This document shows, one piece after another, positions 1 to 13,400 of a DNA stretch of 64,000 bases. Location of the stretch: NCBI GenBank assembly GCA_010015655.1, contig ML976660.1:1351872-1415871 (forward strand), written 5' to 3'. The notes beneath the pieces were generated by a model. The model was not told the origin of the DNA and did not search any database. It saw only the letters and a program-made list of their open reading frames with translations. Position 1 is the stretch's first letter; each line of letters begins with the position of its first letter. The position numbers were made by a program, and so were the translations under genes. The DNA is from Bimuria novae-zelandiae CBS 107.79 (lineage: Eukaryota; Ascomycota; Dothideomycetes; Pleosporales; Didymosphaeriaceae).

Positions 1-640
1 TTGTGTTCTGCCAAAATGCTAGTGTAGAAGCCTATGTTCATGTTAGGAACAGGTTATGAAAACATTCGGAACGGACTCACTCTTCGCATTCGCAATCTTA
101 TCGAAGCCAGGATTGCCTGTATGGTTGGAAGGTGTCAGACGGATGCTTTGATGGTATTTTTTGATATGATTAGCCAGCCCACCGGTCTCGAGGAACGGCT
201 TCTGAACAGGTTGAGATAACGTTAGTCTACTAGCGGATCCTGAGGAATGTGTACGGAACAGGTTGGGAACGGGTTTTGACTTACTCCACAGAGCTCTCCA
301 CCCATTTCAACCCTGCACCTGGTCTCGCCTAGGTAGAGCTGTTCGCTGTCCTGCGTGTTACGATAATAGGTTCAGAACAAGCTCAGAACAAGCTCAGAAC
401 AAGTTGAGAACAGGCTGCCTTACGTTCAAGGCAGGGCAGCCCTCAGGCAGCCTACCAAGCGCCAGGTATTGAACATAGGCAGGCTGCGAAGCAATTAGCA
501 CAATTATATAGCAAATGGAATTACGTACGCTTGATTTTTGCAGTGATTTGGACATTTGGAGATGTTGTAAAGCCGTTTTGTGCTGGGTGTGATGGTGTTA
601 AGAAGAGGTTGGTGGGGAAAGCTTTGGTGTGGTCGGCTTA
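1..640. other. Unmutated intergenic segment, no supported gene
   Basis: This stretch has ordinary base composition and lacks the AT saturation that begins after about 640. Two short open frames exist, but neither resembles a known protein nor shows introns. It contains the 11-bp tandem repeat listed separately and several scattered 'gaacagg'-like words. I see nothing else I can support. Confidence 0.5.
371..414. repeat. 11-bp tandem repeat, four copies
   Basis: Four head-to-tail copies of an 11-base unit read close to ctcagaacaag. The middle two are identical; the outer two differ at one to three positions. Related gaacagg words occur nearby at about 49-55, 204-210 and 254-275, so the array may have grown from a locally common motif. 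Confidence 0.75.
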
Positions 641-1974
641 GCAAAAAAAATTAAGCGAGCTTTTAGCGTGGTCGGGTTACCTGCGTCCACTAATTTAGGC
701 TGTAATTAATGAAATTAAATCGCGAGAACAAGGAGAAGACTTTTTATATATAGAAGTTGCTACTAGATATGGTATTAATTACAGTACACTATCGCAAAGA
801 CACTAAGGTGTTACCGGGTCGTGTGTAGCTACTATAAATAATTAATAAAAGCTTAATCTATAGTATGAGCAAGAGCTCGTACGACATATTAAAGGACTTA
901 TAGAGAAATATATACCTCCTACTAGGGAGATAATATAAATTTCATTTCTATAATAGTAAAGGGGCTAGTTAGCAAGAGTTAGATTACTTACTTTATTAAC
1001 TAACACAGTATTTATCTTATTTTATAATAAACCGTCGGGATAGACAGCAATCGCCACGAAGTTAATTTAGTAAATAAATATTATTTTTATTTCTACCTTT
1101 TATATAGCAAGATTAATTAATATCGTATAAATCCTTATTATTTTTATAATATAGATAAGAAAGACTTCCTAATTAGTATTAGTAGTAGATTAAAAAGGAC
1201 ATTTAGTAAATAAATGTAAGAGAAAAAGAAGGTTAAAATAGTACACTAGAATAGTAATCGCGCTTGGATTACGCTCTTGGCATATATCTACGCTAATAGA
1301 TTAGCTCTACTACTAAGCCGTATCTATAAGGCTGCTAATAAGGGCATCTAATTAACCTAGGTAAAGGATATTAAAGCAAGAGAACATAAAGTCTTTATTA
1401 CTTTATTATTATTTAGCTAGATAAACAATAATATCAGGCTTGCCTAGCTCAAGTAAGTATTTAATTACTGTATAAAAAAAAGACTTAATAATTGTACTAA
1501 CTTTTGATCGTAAATAGCTACAGATCTTATATTACTATGGACTTTATTAACTATTATAATTAAAATAGGATCCTTCTTACCCTTCTACCTCCTTATTTAA
1601 CTTATACGCTTTAGCTACTTAATTAAATTTTTAATAGATTTACTAGATCTTTAGAATTAAGAGAAATCTCTTTAGTATTACTTAGTAATTATAACTAAAG
1701 AAAGATAGATAGGTTTATATAATTAGAAGTAAAGAATTAAGGTAGTTAAGATATAAAGAAGCTTTAATAATTACTGTGGAAGGTAAAACGAGCTGAATAG
1801 TATATAGTTCGGAGATCGAATTGATTAATTAGTAACATATGAAAAGTTGCTGTAAGAGCAGTATTTATACCAAGCATTCGGTGTTATGTTGGCCGGTTCC
1901 ACCTGATCCTTCCGATCAGGGTACCTATAAGGGATAATTCCCGCGACAATTAATTTATTACTTATCTATCTAAA

Positions 1975-2387
1975 TGTTAGGATCCACGATCCAATATAAG
2001 GACAGCGAACCATTTTGTACTTAGTCACAGCGCGTATACGTGGAGACACCCCTGTCTTCGCTTATCGCGTTGTCAGCGCTTACGAAGTCATGTGACTACT
2101 CTCTAGAGAGCGCTCGTTGGAGAGCGCTCGTCAGTGAGCAGTCCAGGACTTGTATATAGGAACGTCGAAGATGGACCTTTTATCTTCGTGTTTAACCTAT
2201 TTACTAATCTATTATTAAGATTTAACTTAGGCTCTTATTAATTTAATTATAACTTTACCTTACTTTTAATACTAATGACCTATTAACTAGCTTATATAGT
2301 TAATACCCCTTTCTTACCTAATAGTACTTTTACTTAAGAACTAATCCTAGTCTCCTTTAAGACTAGATACCCTAAAGGAATTTAATA
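1975..2387 (+). repeat. Left LTR of Gypsy G1
   Basis: It begins TGTTAGGATCC and ends ttaata, aligning along its whole length with 8114-8502. It is less mutated than the right copy: TGTTAGGATCCACGATCC here against TATTAGAATCTATAATTT on the right, where every difference is G-to-A or C-to-T. The R/U5-like part (tatataggaacg and onward) resembles the LTR at 61747-62176. Confidence 0.8.
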
Positions 2388-5300
2388 TCGTAAAAACTTT
2401 TAATATAAGTATTAATAAGACTCCTACTTCTTTTATAGCTTCGAACACTAGTGTTACTTTAATAAAGGATACTAAGAATAAAGCGTATAAACCTAATCTT
2501 TATAATAGTCATTCTAAGCTCTTTAATATCTAGCTACTATAGCTAGACCTATACTTCTTTAACTATGATAATAATCTGAAAAATAAAAATAAAGTTATCT
2601 TTATAATAATATATATATATAAGAAATAGTAGAGGAATAGAGGTATCCTTACCTACCTAAGTACCTAGATATAGACTGTAACTAAATAGACGACGAGTAC
2701 CTTAACTTTTACTTTAACGCTATTAATATTATCGAAGATTATTTAAACTTTAAGAAATGTCTTAAATAGATATTTAGAATTATTAATAAGATAGCTATAG
2801 CTAAACAAGCTATTTAGACTATCTAGTAGCAATGCTTTATAGATAAATACGTGGCCATTCTACAAGTATACTATATAAATTATCTAGGATAAAGAATCTC
2901 TTAAAATAATATATAAATAAGAACTTAAGCATAACTTACGTAAAGAACTTTCACGTAGTAGCATAAAATTTAACACCCTTAATAAAATATATAAAGAGAC
3001 TATTTAAATTAATCGAGAATAGTTGGCATTATAAGACAAATTCCGCAGAAACCTAAGGAACGCTAGTTTTAGTCGATATGCACCTAAAGTCTATAGGACG
3101 CTACTAAAAAGACTTCAATAATAGTAACGCGACTAATACAGCTATTAACCTATAAAGACAATTTAGTTTAATAATTTAAAAAAGGGAATAAGAAAGTTTA
3201 ATAGCTTTTAGAAGCTAACTAAAGGACGTAACTTAGATAGAACCTGTGTCTAGGGGACTAAGATGCGTACTTACTTTATATATAACAAACTAAGCCATAT
3301 CGCTAGGAACTGCAGATCTAACAATACAATTATTAGATAGTTAAATGTACTATCTATTCATAAGGTTTACAACAACGCGACTAATAAAAAATAGTAAGTA
3401 ATATTCTTTATTAGAAAGTAACTTAATAACGACTTAGAGCAATTAAACTTGCCTAACTTACATCTATATAAGGATGCTAAAGAAGGTTTAGACGTAAAAG
3501 AAGTTAAATAAACTCATAGACCTCCTATACTATACACTAATAGATAAATAAAGATTAAGACTACGATAATAAATATCTTTAACTTTTTAAATGAACATTA
3601 ACCGCGAGATATAGATCTTAGTTCTAAAGCTATAGGATAATATATAATTACGTATAACCCTAAGCGAGAACTACTAATTTGCTCTAAAAAATATAAATAG
3701 GCTAATTATAAGTATTAGAACTAAGAACCTAAGAAGGCGTACCCCATTAAGAATCTAAAATACAAACTATAGTATAACCTAGACTATTATAACCTATTAC
3801 ACATATGCCTTAGATAGATATTATGTAGAATAGACTTATGTACTATCTATTATTAAAATACGGAATACGAATATTTCCTAAGCCTATAATAACGATATAA
3901 ATATAAATAGTTTAATTATGTTATTATAAAGTGCGACGTCTATCTCTAAGATAAAAAGAGACTTAATACTTTATATACCTAAATAAACCTATAAATTAGG
4001 TACTAGTACTACTAGTGAATAGAAACTATATCTCTAACTCTTAGTAGACCTGCTTACACCTAAACTATATCTAATATGTAGAACAAAAAGTAAAGAATAA
4101 ATTTAGGTAACCTACTAAAGGTATAATAGCTTTACAGATTAAGATAATTCGAGTTAATAGTAAAGCCTCTTATAGAATAACTTAATAATAGTCACGGGAT
4201 AGAATAAAGCATAGTTACCCTAAGCTAATATAAATAGTTAAATAGAAGATGTCTTTTTTAGACCTAGGCTTAGGTAAGAGGACGCCTTTAAAGAAATAAA
4301 TACTATAAATAAAAAAGTATTAAATAAGCTACTAGTATAGCTTAAAAAATATAAATAAGAGCTATGCTAAATTTAGAAGTATAGGAAAGCTATGTATTAA
4401 GAAAAGCGCTTATAAAAGCAGGACTCTACGAACGTAAGAAGACTATTCCCTATACTATTCTTATCGCGAATAGATAACTAATACTAAGTATAGTAATAAT
4501 AAAATATAAGTGCGAGACAACACTTAAGATCAATATATACTAAGAAATAATTACCCTTAACGTCCTTAACAAAGCTAATTACGATATAATATTAAGACTA
4601 CCTTAGTTAAGAAAACATAATATAAAAATTCATTAAATATAAAAGACGTTATCCTTAGAGCGCTATAATGATAATTTGTAAGTAAAATTTACGTATTAAT
4701 AAAGCTGAATAGTAAATAACAAAGCTATTAACATAGTCTTGTGGCTAGAAGTTAATAAACACGAAATTACCTTAGTAAACGCTAGTAGGAACTACTAGAT
4801 TGTAGAGCGTAAGAAGATAGACGATAGCATACTCTATAGAATTCTAGAATACGATTACGCATGGATGCATATGTTTACTAAACAAGAAGGAAAAGTAAAC
4901 CTTCTAGAATATTAATCCTAGAATCTATTAATAGACCGAGAAGAGGGAAAGACGCCACCTTTTAGACTACTATACGTAAAAAAAAAAAAAAAAAAACTCT
5001 AGTAAAAATAGGAACTTATTAAAATAATCCTTAAGAAAGGCTACACATATCTATTAAAGTTACTAGTAGCTAGCCCCTTTATATTTATTATAAAGAACGA
5101 TAGAACCCCACGACTATATGTTAATTATTAAAAGATTAATAATATAATAATTAAGAATTAATATCGACTATAAATAAATTAAAACTTTAGGACTAACTCT
5201 TAAGAGCAAAGATCTTTATAATACTAGATCTATAAAATAGATACTACTATATATAAATTAAGAAAGGTAACGAATAGAAAACAGCATTTAGATTATAGTA

Positions 5301-8113
5301 TCGACTCTATAAATACATAATTATGCCTTTTAGATTTACGAACGTATCGGCAAACCTCTTGCACTTATTAATAATATATTACGTAATTATCTAGACATAT
5401 TTATTATTATATACATAGACGACATACTTATCTACTTAAAAAGCAAATTAGATTATATTCCCCATGTATAGATAGTATTAAAAGCAATAAATAAGGCATA
5501 TTTCTAAATTAAGCTAAAAAAGTATAAATAGCATATAAATAGACTTAAATTTATAAGAGACGTTATTAGCACGAAAGAAATTAAAGACATACAAAATAAA
5601 ATTAATACGTTAAGAATTAGGTTATACTAAAGGTAGCTAAAAATATTTCAGGATTCTTAGGATTCTATAGATTTAATTAATAATTTATTAAGGACTATGT
5701 AAAAGTCACGCTACCCTTAATAAACCTTATATAAAAGGACGTACCCCTTACATAGATAAAAATAATATAAAAAATTATTCTAACTGTTAAGGATAGCATG
5801 CATTATACCACCCGTACTTATCTACTTTCGGGATAGAAAACCTCTATAAATCGAAACGAACGTAAGCGACCTCGTAATAGGCTCATGCGCAAAACAAGAG
5901 ATAGATAGTAAATAGCACCCTATTACATACTACTCACGAAAGTTTACAGGAGCAGAGACACGATACGACGTACATAATAAGGTACTCTACGCTATTATTA
6001 AAGCATTAAAGCACTAAAGAAGCTATACTTTTTATTACTTAATACTTAAATTTTTATAAATTACAGGACCTTTATACATTTTATAACTACTAAGGAACTC
6101 TCGCCACGATAAGCAAGATAGTTCAAAGGACTTAAATAATATAAATTTAAAATTATCTTCACGCTAAGAAAAGAAAATAGATATATAAATACGCTTAGTT
6201 AATAATATAACCTTGTAAAAGATAAACTAAAGACGCACTCCGCGGTACTATAAAAAAATCCTAATAAACTACTAAAACTAATAATAGAACTTCATAAGAT
6301 CTTTATTATAATATAAAAAGTACCTAACGGATACTAGAATAAGATTATACACTATTAATATAATCATCCTATATACAGACACCTAGGTATTAGAAGGATA
6401 ATAGAACTTATACAAAGAAATTACTCCTTTAAAATATTAAAAATGTAGTAAGAAAATACATCTGCAAGTGCGTAGACTATTCAAGACATAAGCATGCTAC
6501 TTATCATAAGTACGGAGAAATATAAGTAATCTAGATATCTATAGCACTATAAGAAGACATCGTAATAAACTTTATAACTAGACTACCTAAGTTAAAAGAT
6601 CTAGTAATAGGAATAAACTACGACTCTATATTAGTAATTATTTACTAATTTACGAAATACGTAGAACTACTACTATACTAAAAGATAACTATAGTAAAAA
6701 AACTTGTATACCTTATCCTAGACTAATTTATATAATACTACGACATTCTAAAGATAATTATTAGTAATAGAGACAAACCCTTTATATTAAACTACTATAC
6801 AACTCTTATAGCACTTATTAAAATAAAATAAAAGCTATGAACAGCGTACTATCCGCAGATCGATGGCGAGTCAGAACGTACGAATTAGATAATTAAGACG
6901 TACCTACGCATCTACTATAACAACTAGAAATATAACTAGATTTCCCTATTACTAATGACACAACTATTATATAATAATAAGATATTAGCAGTAACAGGAT
7001 TCACAATATTCTACACAAACTAAGATAGACACCTATATCTTTTAATTAAGTATTTCCTACAGTAAATAGGACAGAAGAAGCTATTAAGTTAGTAGAAATA
7101 TTTAAGAAAACGTATAAATAACTCTAAGAGAATCTTAAGAAAGCTTAATAGCAAAGTATTTCTTACAGTAACTAAAAACGAAAAATAGCACCTTAGCTAA
7201 AAAAGGGGGATAGAGTATATTTACTTATAAAGAATCTTTAAATAAAAAAAAACAAGAAACTAGATTATATTAAAATTAGACTATTTTCAATTATTAAATA
7301 AATATTACTAGTTAACTACTAATTAGAATTACTACTAGAAGTAAAGATCCACCTAGTATTCTATATTAACTAATTAAAACCTGCAGACCCTAAGACACTA
7401 GTTAAAACTACGTTCTATTACTAATCTAAGAAAGAAAATAAATTTAAAGTTAAATAAATACTATAGTATAAAAGTTAGCTAAGCATGTATAATATTAAAT
7501 AGAAAAGTTATCCGTATAGCAAAAACACTTAAAAACTAAAAGAGAACCTAAAAAACAATTAATAAAGGATTAACAAATTTAATATTAACTATACTATAGT
7601 AGAATAACTAACTATAGTATTAGCCCTTAAATAATTTATTATCTTAGCGTTTATATTCTCTCCTTTTATAGTTATTTCTATAGTAAAATAGATTATCTTC
7701 TTGCGAGTACGCTCTTTAGCTTAAGCTAATGTTCTTTTATTACGTAATATTTTCGTAATTACTGTAGCTAGCTCTTTTTTATCTACTTCTACCTTCTTTT
7801 TATACTCCTCTTAAGTTTTATCTAAAGAAGCCTAGCTTATATTTACATAAATATAATCTATACGAACGCTCTTAGCTTACTTTAGACTAGTATCTAGTAT
7901 AATATAGTAAATGCGGTTTTTAACATAATAATTTGAATAAGGATTTCTATAATAGTATTAGCACTAAAGATTTCCTAATATAGGCAATATTTACTAATAG
8001 TAAAGTCTATAGGTATAATACTAACTAATAGATAAGTAAGCGGGATTAATAGCTTATATAAGTAATAGTAGTATACGTAATTTAAGGATAAATCAAAAAA
8101 AGGAAAGAAGTAA

Positions 8114-8502
8114 TATTAGAATCTATAATTTAATATAAAAATAATAAATTATTCTATATTTAGTTATAGCGCGTACACGTAAAGACACCTTTGTCTTCGC
8201 TTGCCGCGTTGTTAGCACTTACGAAGTCATGTGACTGCTCTCCAGAGAGCGCTCTAGAAAGAGCGCTCGCCAGCGAACAGTCTAGGACTTGTATATAGGA
8301 ATGTTAATGATAGACTTTCTATCTTCGTATTTGACCAAGTTTATTAATCTATTATTTAGATCATACTTAAATATTATTTTTAATACTAATATCTTATTAA
8401 TACGCGTAAGCTATTAATAACCCCTTTTTTACCTTACTAGTACTCTTACCTAAGAACTTACCTTAGTCCTATAGGGTCTAGCTACCCCTTAGGGACTTAA
8501 CA
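8114..8502 (+). repeat. Right LTR of Gypsy G1
   Basis: It aligns with 1975-2387 and begins TATTAG through a transition of the expected TGTTAG. It ends ttaaca, keeping the canonical CA end that the left copy has lost. The first 60 bases are strongly RIP-mutated, while the middle (gcgctc-rich) part is nearly intact. Confidence 0.78.
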
Positions 8503-10253
8503 GGAAGGCACGTGTTCGTTAATTAATTAAAGAGTAAAAGGATAAGTAGTAGTAGCTTTAAAAAGTAAAAATAGTAAAGCTAAAGAAGATAGCTAAGCTA
8601 TATAAAGAGAAAATTTAGTAAGAAAAGCGTGCTACGCGAGAGGCAGCTATGAAGGTAAAGAAGGAGAAGAAGGCTAAAAAGGCAGCTTAGCGCGCTGCCT
8701 AGAAGTCTGTCCGCGACGCAGAAAAAGCTCTATAATTATCCTAAAATAGTAAGAGAAAGGCCACTTAGCCATCTTTATAAAGTAGAAAGCGTTAGAAACA
8801 TGTTATTAATGCTATAGATATTAGGGAGGCCTTAGAGGGCGTATCCGCTGCCCTAACTAAACCTACACGTAACCACTGCAATATCAAGCTGCTAGATAGA
8901 TTTAAATAGTGCAAATTAATTATAGCTATTAACTTCTTACTCTACTAGAAAATCTCGTAATACTATTATTTGTAGGTAATTCTATAGCCCTATTTTTAGT
9001 AGAGCAGTTTATGTTGTTCCGCGTGTATTGGCTGAATCCGTGCATTGGGTGCACGGACACGGTACCGTAGCTTGACAGTTGGCGCGCCGCGTCACCGAAC
9101 GCGCCACCCCAACATGATCGCTCGGCCAGCAACATGAGGCTACTGAGCCACCCACAATCAATATTATTACGAGATTTTCTAGAGTTAAGGTCTTTAAGGC
9201 CTGTAGATAATTACTAGCTACTTAAATTATTAATATTTCTTTAGTATTCTAATTATTTAGCTACTGCGCGACTCTAAGGTAAATATACTAAATAAGGTCT
9301 TATTAATATCTATAGCCTTACGCTAAGGCTATTTTGTCTTAATAGCTTTATTAAGAGGCTTTAAGATATTCTTACTACCTAATTTAAATATTTTAATATA
9401 TTTTTAAAGTTAACTTTATATTTTATAGGCCTATTACTTAAGGCGTTACTTAATAGCCTTATTAGCCCTTTGCTTTACACGTATATTTTTAGTAATTACT
9501 TAAGTAACATGCCTTTTCTAAAGTAGCCTTATTTTAAGCTACTAGCTAGCCTAATATGCTTTTACTTATTTATTTTTTTAAAGCTATAGTTACTATGCTT
9601 TAGTATCTTTTTCGTGTTAATAATTACGTGCCCGCTGTACGCTATAAAGTAATTAAAAAATAGCTCTACTATAATACTTATCTAGCTAATTAAGAGGTAA
9701 AGACCTATCTTGCTTTAAGAGTTTCTTCTATATTACTAGAGCCTCTTATAGACTTTTATTTTTATGCTCTAGGAGTTACTTTTATATAAAAATTAAGTAT
9801 ATAGTTTAACTTAGCTTCTTAGCCTTCTTACTACACCCTATATTAATAATAGCCTTTAGTAGCCAGTTAATCTTTTTCTAATCTAAAGCACTAAGCATTA
9901 AGGTTAAGCTTTTTTATAATTATTAATTAAGAGGTATAGTCTAATTAAATTACTTAAGAATAGTTATTAGATCTAGCGGGGAGATACCTATAGCTTTAAA
10001 GGCCTAAAGAATTAATAGCTACCTTATAGTGCTAACCTAGGCCTTCTAAAATAGGCTAAAGAAGTCTCTCTTAGCAATAGAGGCTAGCCTCTAGGTATTC
10101 TATAAGAAGGCTAATAGCTTATTTAAATACACTATTAATAGAGGCTTAAACACGCAGGCATTGAGAGGCTATAATATATAGGTTAAATAAGGTAAATAGA
10201 TAGCTAACAGGATCCTATTATAATTATAATAGTTAATAAAATCTATAGTAATA

Positions 10254-10495
10254 TGTTGGCTTCAAACCTGCGCAATACTACTATAGCTTTTACCGCTATA
10301 TAGTTTGCCTGCGGTTTGTTGCGTAGTTTGCCTGTGGTTTGTTGAGCTAGTCCTAATTGGGCTAGCAGGGGATAAACCACGCTCGATAAATACTTCTTAT
10401 AATAGCCTACCACAATAGATCTGCAATTAAGAATTAAATTAATACCACATCGTTGTAACGAAGTCTTGATCCAACAGCCTATTGCCGTATTAACA
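10254..10495 (+). repeat. Left LTR of Copia-A
   Basis: It begins TGTTGGCTTCAAACC and ends TATTAACA. It is about 90 percent or more identical by eye to 19509-19750 and the differences are mostly transitions. Its base composition is far less AT-rich than the element's interior. Confidence 0.88.
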
Positions 10496-13400
10496 CTGAT
10501 CAGTGGTTGCTACACCACAGATCGGCAAGATATACTGTGTATAGGGAATCTCAGCGCACGTTTCAGGCTAAGTATTCTGGCGATAGAAGCGGTTAGCGCA
10601 TGCCTCCTCCCCTACCAAGGCCCAGGATACAGCATCGCTAGTGCGAAGTACAGGTACGACAAGCTCACTGCTATCCTGTATCAGGATCAGCGGCGCCTCG
10701 TATTTAAAGGATCTCTCCGCCTGGATTGTCCCTACTAAGGCTCAGTTCGGAAGGAGATTTACGTTAACCACGCTAACTCTTATTAAATTATACTAATTAC
10801 AGGCCTATATCTAAAACGCTATTATAAAGTACACCTAAACAAAGGATTGCTCGTGGTACCTAGACAAGATAATCTATAAGGACTAGTACGCTAACTAAGA
10901 TTTTAACATCGCTAACGCCACCATTAATATAGACAAACTTAACACTATAGTTATTAACTAAATAATACAGGTAGAAGAAGATGACATATTTAACCTATTT
11001 CTACTACTTAAGTTTAAAGAGTATTTCGAGAATTTCACCCACAATCTCTTTAACAGCATTAATAAGCGTATCTAAAAAGCACTTAAAGAGCTCCTCTGCT
11101 AGTAAAGTATCTATATTAAGTAGGGTAATAGTAATAATCTCCCTAACTAATTCGTAGAACTCCTTATATTAACCGCTATCTTAAAATGGCCCGCTAAGCA
11201 TCTTAAGCTTATAAGGCTTTGCAAAGGCTTTAAGTGCCACTAAATTGCAAATAATAAAGAATAATAGCGGCAGCAGCGAGCTCCGCTAGGTAAAAGATTA
11301 TTATTATTATTATAACCTGGATTTACGCCTGTGTAGAATAACTCTTATTTACTTACTAACCTTGCTAAGTTATACACGCCGGAGTAGAAGTATTTAGGTA
11401 ATAAATACAACATCCTTAAGATAAAAATTAAGGTGTTTAACGACCTCTGCACTAAGGTTAGGATTAATAAGGATAAGTAGTATAAAATAGCACTCTCTAT
11501 TATGCTTACTAGCTAAGCACTTTAGTATTACTACGATCACATTGCTCCCCAGGCGCTTACGCTCACTTACAATATAATGCTTAACAAGCTACGCACGTAC
11601 TTTAACACCACACAAGCTCACTAGATGTACCTCTAGGAGTGGCATAGCACTACGCTCAAGAGCGTCATAACTACTAACCCTAAAAAAGACCCTATAGAGT
11701 ATCTTAAAATAGTTATTAGTAAGATAAATATACTCTATCAGGCACTGTCACAGGACTAGGGTAAGAGCTATAATTAGTATTTACTTGCGCAATAGCTCCT
11801 TAGCGCATGTAGTGGCATTAAAGTAACTACTATAGCTTGCTTAAAGCTAGTAACTATATTTAAAGGTGTCGCTATAGATCTCCGCAATGCAGTTAGCATG
11901 TAGTTAAGCTATTATTCTAATAGCTAGTTTCTATTACGAGATGCAGATAAGTAGTATTACACTAGCCATTACTATATTTACAATAATTAATAAGCTACAG
12001 GATTATTAGATAATAACTACTATAGCTACTACTATTAAGGTTAAGGTGGATCGCGCGGCAATTAATTTAATAATAATAACTATTAGTTAAACTACTTAGG
12101 TAATCGCCGCAATAAGACATGCTTTATCTATAAGTAGCCTAAGTGCTAGTTAACTTAACACTTAAAGAAGGAGCGCATGGAGTATCGCTAACGCTATAAC
12201 TAATACGCTTAAGATAATCCTAATACCTTAAGCTATAAAGTGTTTCTCGCCGGCTATAAAGGCATAGAGCTTAAAGACAGCGACGATAGCGATAATAATG
12301 CTAGTAATAATAACATTAAAGCATATTTTACTAACTAAGTCTACTTAACTACATTCTACGGTAAGGTTAACGGTAATGCTATCGTCTTTAGCCTTAATAA
12401 CGCTGCCGCACTTTATATAATTATAAGCAATAATTTTTATATCTCTAGCAAAGCAAATAAAGATGCTTAACTCTTCTTATTTAATTTACGCTACGGCGCA
12501 GATATCTTTTAAGGTATTATGCCTAACACTAGTATAGCCAGTGTCTTAACTACTAATAAGACATAATTAAAGGCGCTACAGCTTATCTAACTATCTACAG
12601 TTATTAATAAGTCCACTACAGAACGTTGTTAAATCTAATTTAGAGATAATTTAGAGTGTTTCTCCCTTAGCGACGTCAATGTTAGCACGCTATTTAGTAT
12701 AATTACCTTTATAGTAATGCTAACTAACACACTATTTCTACTCTGCTTAAATAATATAGATTATTATAGTATCTTCTTTAATAACATTAATAATATGCTC
12801 GTTTAAGGTGGCAAAGAATTCCTAATTGTCCGTAAATAGGGACATCCATGGCTCCTGCTTAATAAACAAGAGACTATTATCTACTACTTAACCAAGACTA
12901 AGCTGCGCTAGCTTCACCGACGCTTTGGCTATCCTGCTACTAGACAACTACACAAGATCCTTAGCAAAGCAGGGCATAAAGATATTAATAAGGACATTAT
13001 TAATCGCATTAATAAGTACTATTACTAGTGTTAAATCTATAGCAAAGCACTTAGCTATTTCCGCTTTACTATTCGCGATAACATAGACTTTAACTTATGC
13101 GTTATTATTAATATAATGTATATTAATTAGAAACTAGTGCTCCACGTAGTTAATAAAGGTATAGCTTTTTAAGCTGCTTAATTTATGCTAAATATATAGG
13201 CAAATACTACTTAGGATCTCCTTCGCGCCATGTAAATCAACATATACGTTAGTCCTCCTAACGTTATTAAGATAGATGCTGGCAAGAACTTTATTACTAA
13301 CGAGTTTATTAATAACGCCACGTTACTTATAATTAAGGTTAAGGAAGTCCTAATAGAGGCATATTATTTAATTAGCAAGGTTAAGCGCTATTATGCTCCC

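Larger units (their letters stand above)
1975..8502 (+). mobile_element. RIP-mutated Gypsy (Ty3) LTR retrotransposon G1
   Basis: Two related long terminal repeats, 1975-2387 and 8114-8502, bound about 5.7 kb of AT-saturated internal sequence. Internal reading on the plus strand gives recognisable Gypsy reverse transcriptase blocks: a RLCVDYRKLN-like block near 5100-5160 and a clear YIDDILIYL at about 5413-5436. RNase H- and integrase-like remains follow. Stops are dense in all frames, so no protein can be made. The right flank (gggaggcacgt-like) resumes the pogo tail seen in copy A, which shows that G1 inserted into pogo A'. I could not find matching target duplications; mutation or a small deletion may have removed them. 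Confidence 0.8.
690..9062 (+). mobile_element. Pogo-type DNA transposon remnant A', split by a Gypsy element
   Basis: Around 1140-1205 the plus strand still reads YNIDKKDFLI, matching the first-aspartate motif of pogo/Fot transposases (DDE_1 superfamily, NMDEKGFLIG-like). A helix-turn-helix-like stretch lies near 760-800. The Lys/Ala/Glu-rich C-terminal coding tail resumes at about 8520-8740. The two parts are separated by the Gypsy element at 1975-8502. The right terminus is CCGTGTCCGTGC on the reverse strand, ending at 9062 next to TA at 9063-9064. No left inverted repeat is visible, so the 5' end is lost or beyond recognition. Many in-frame stops from transitions make it dead. It is related to element A at 20693-24610. 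The stretch at about 1780-1974, next to the Gypsy insertion, does not align with copy A and may be another small insertion. Confidence 0.7.

Noticed and set aside
371..414. CRISPR-like array
   Set aside because: Units are 11 bp with no spacers; eukaryotic context. It is a simple tandem repeat.
4979..4997. A-rich homopolymer as a poly(A) tail of a LINE
   Set aside because: It lies in the middle of Gypsy G1 pol sequence, with LTR structure on both sides; it arises from A-rich coding sequence plus RIP.
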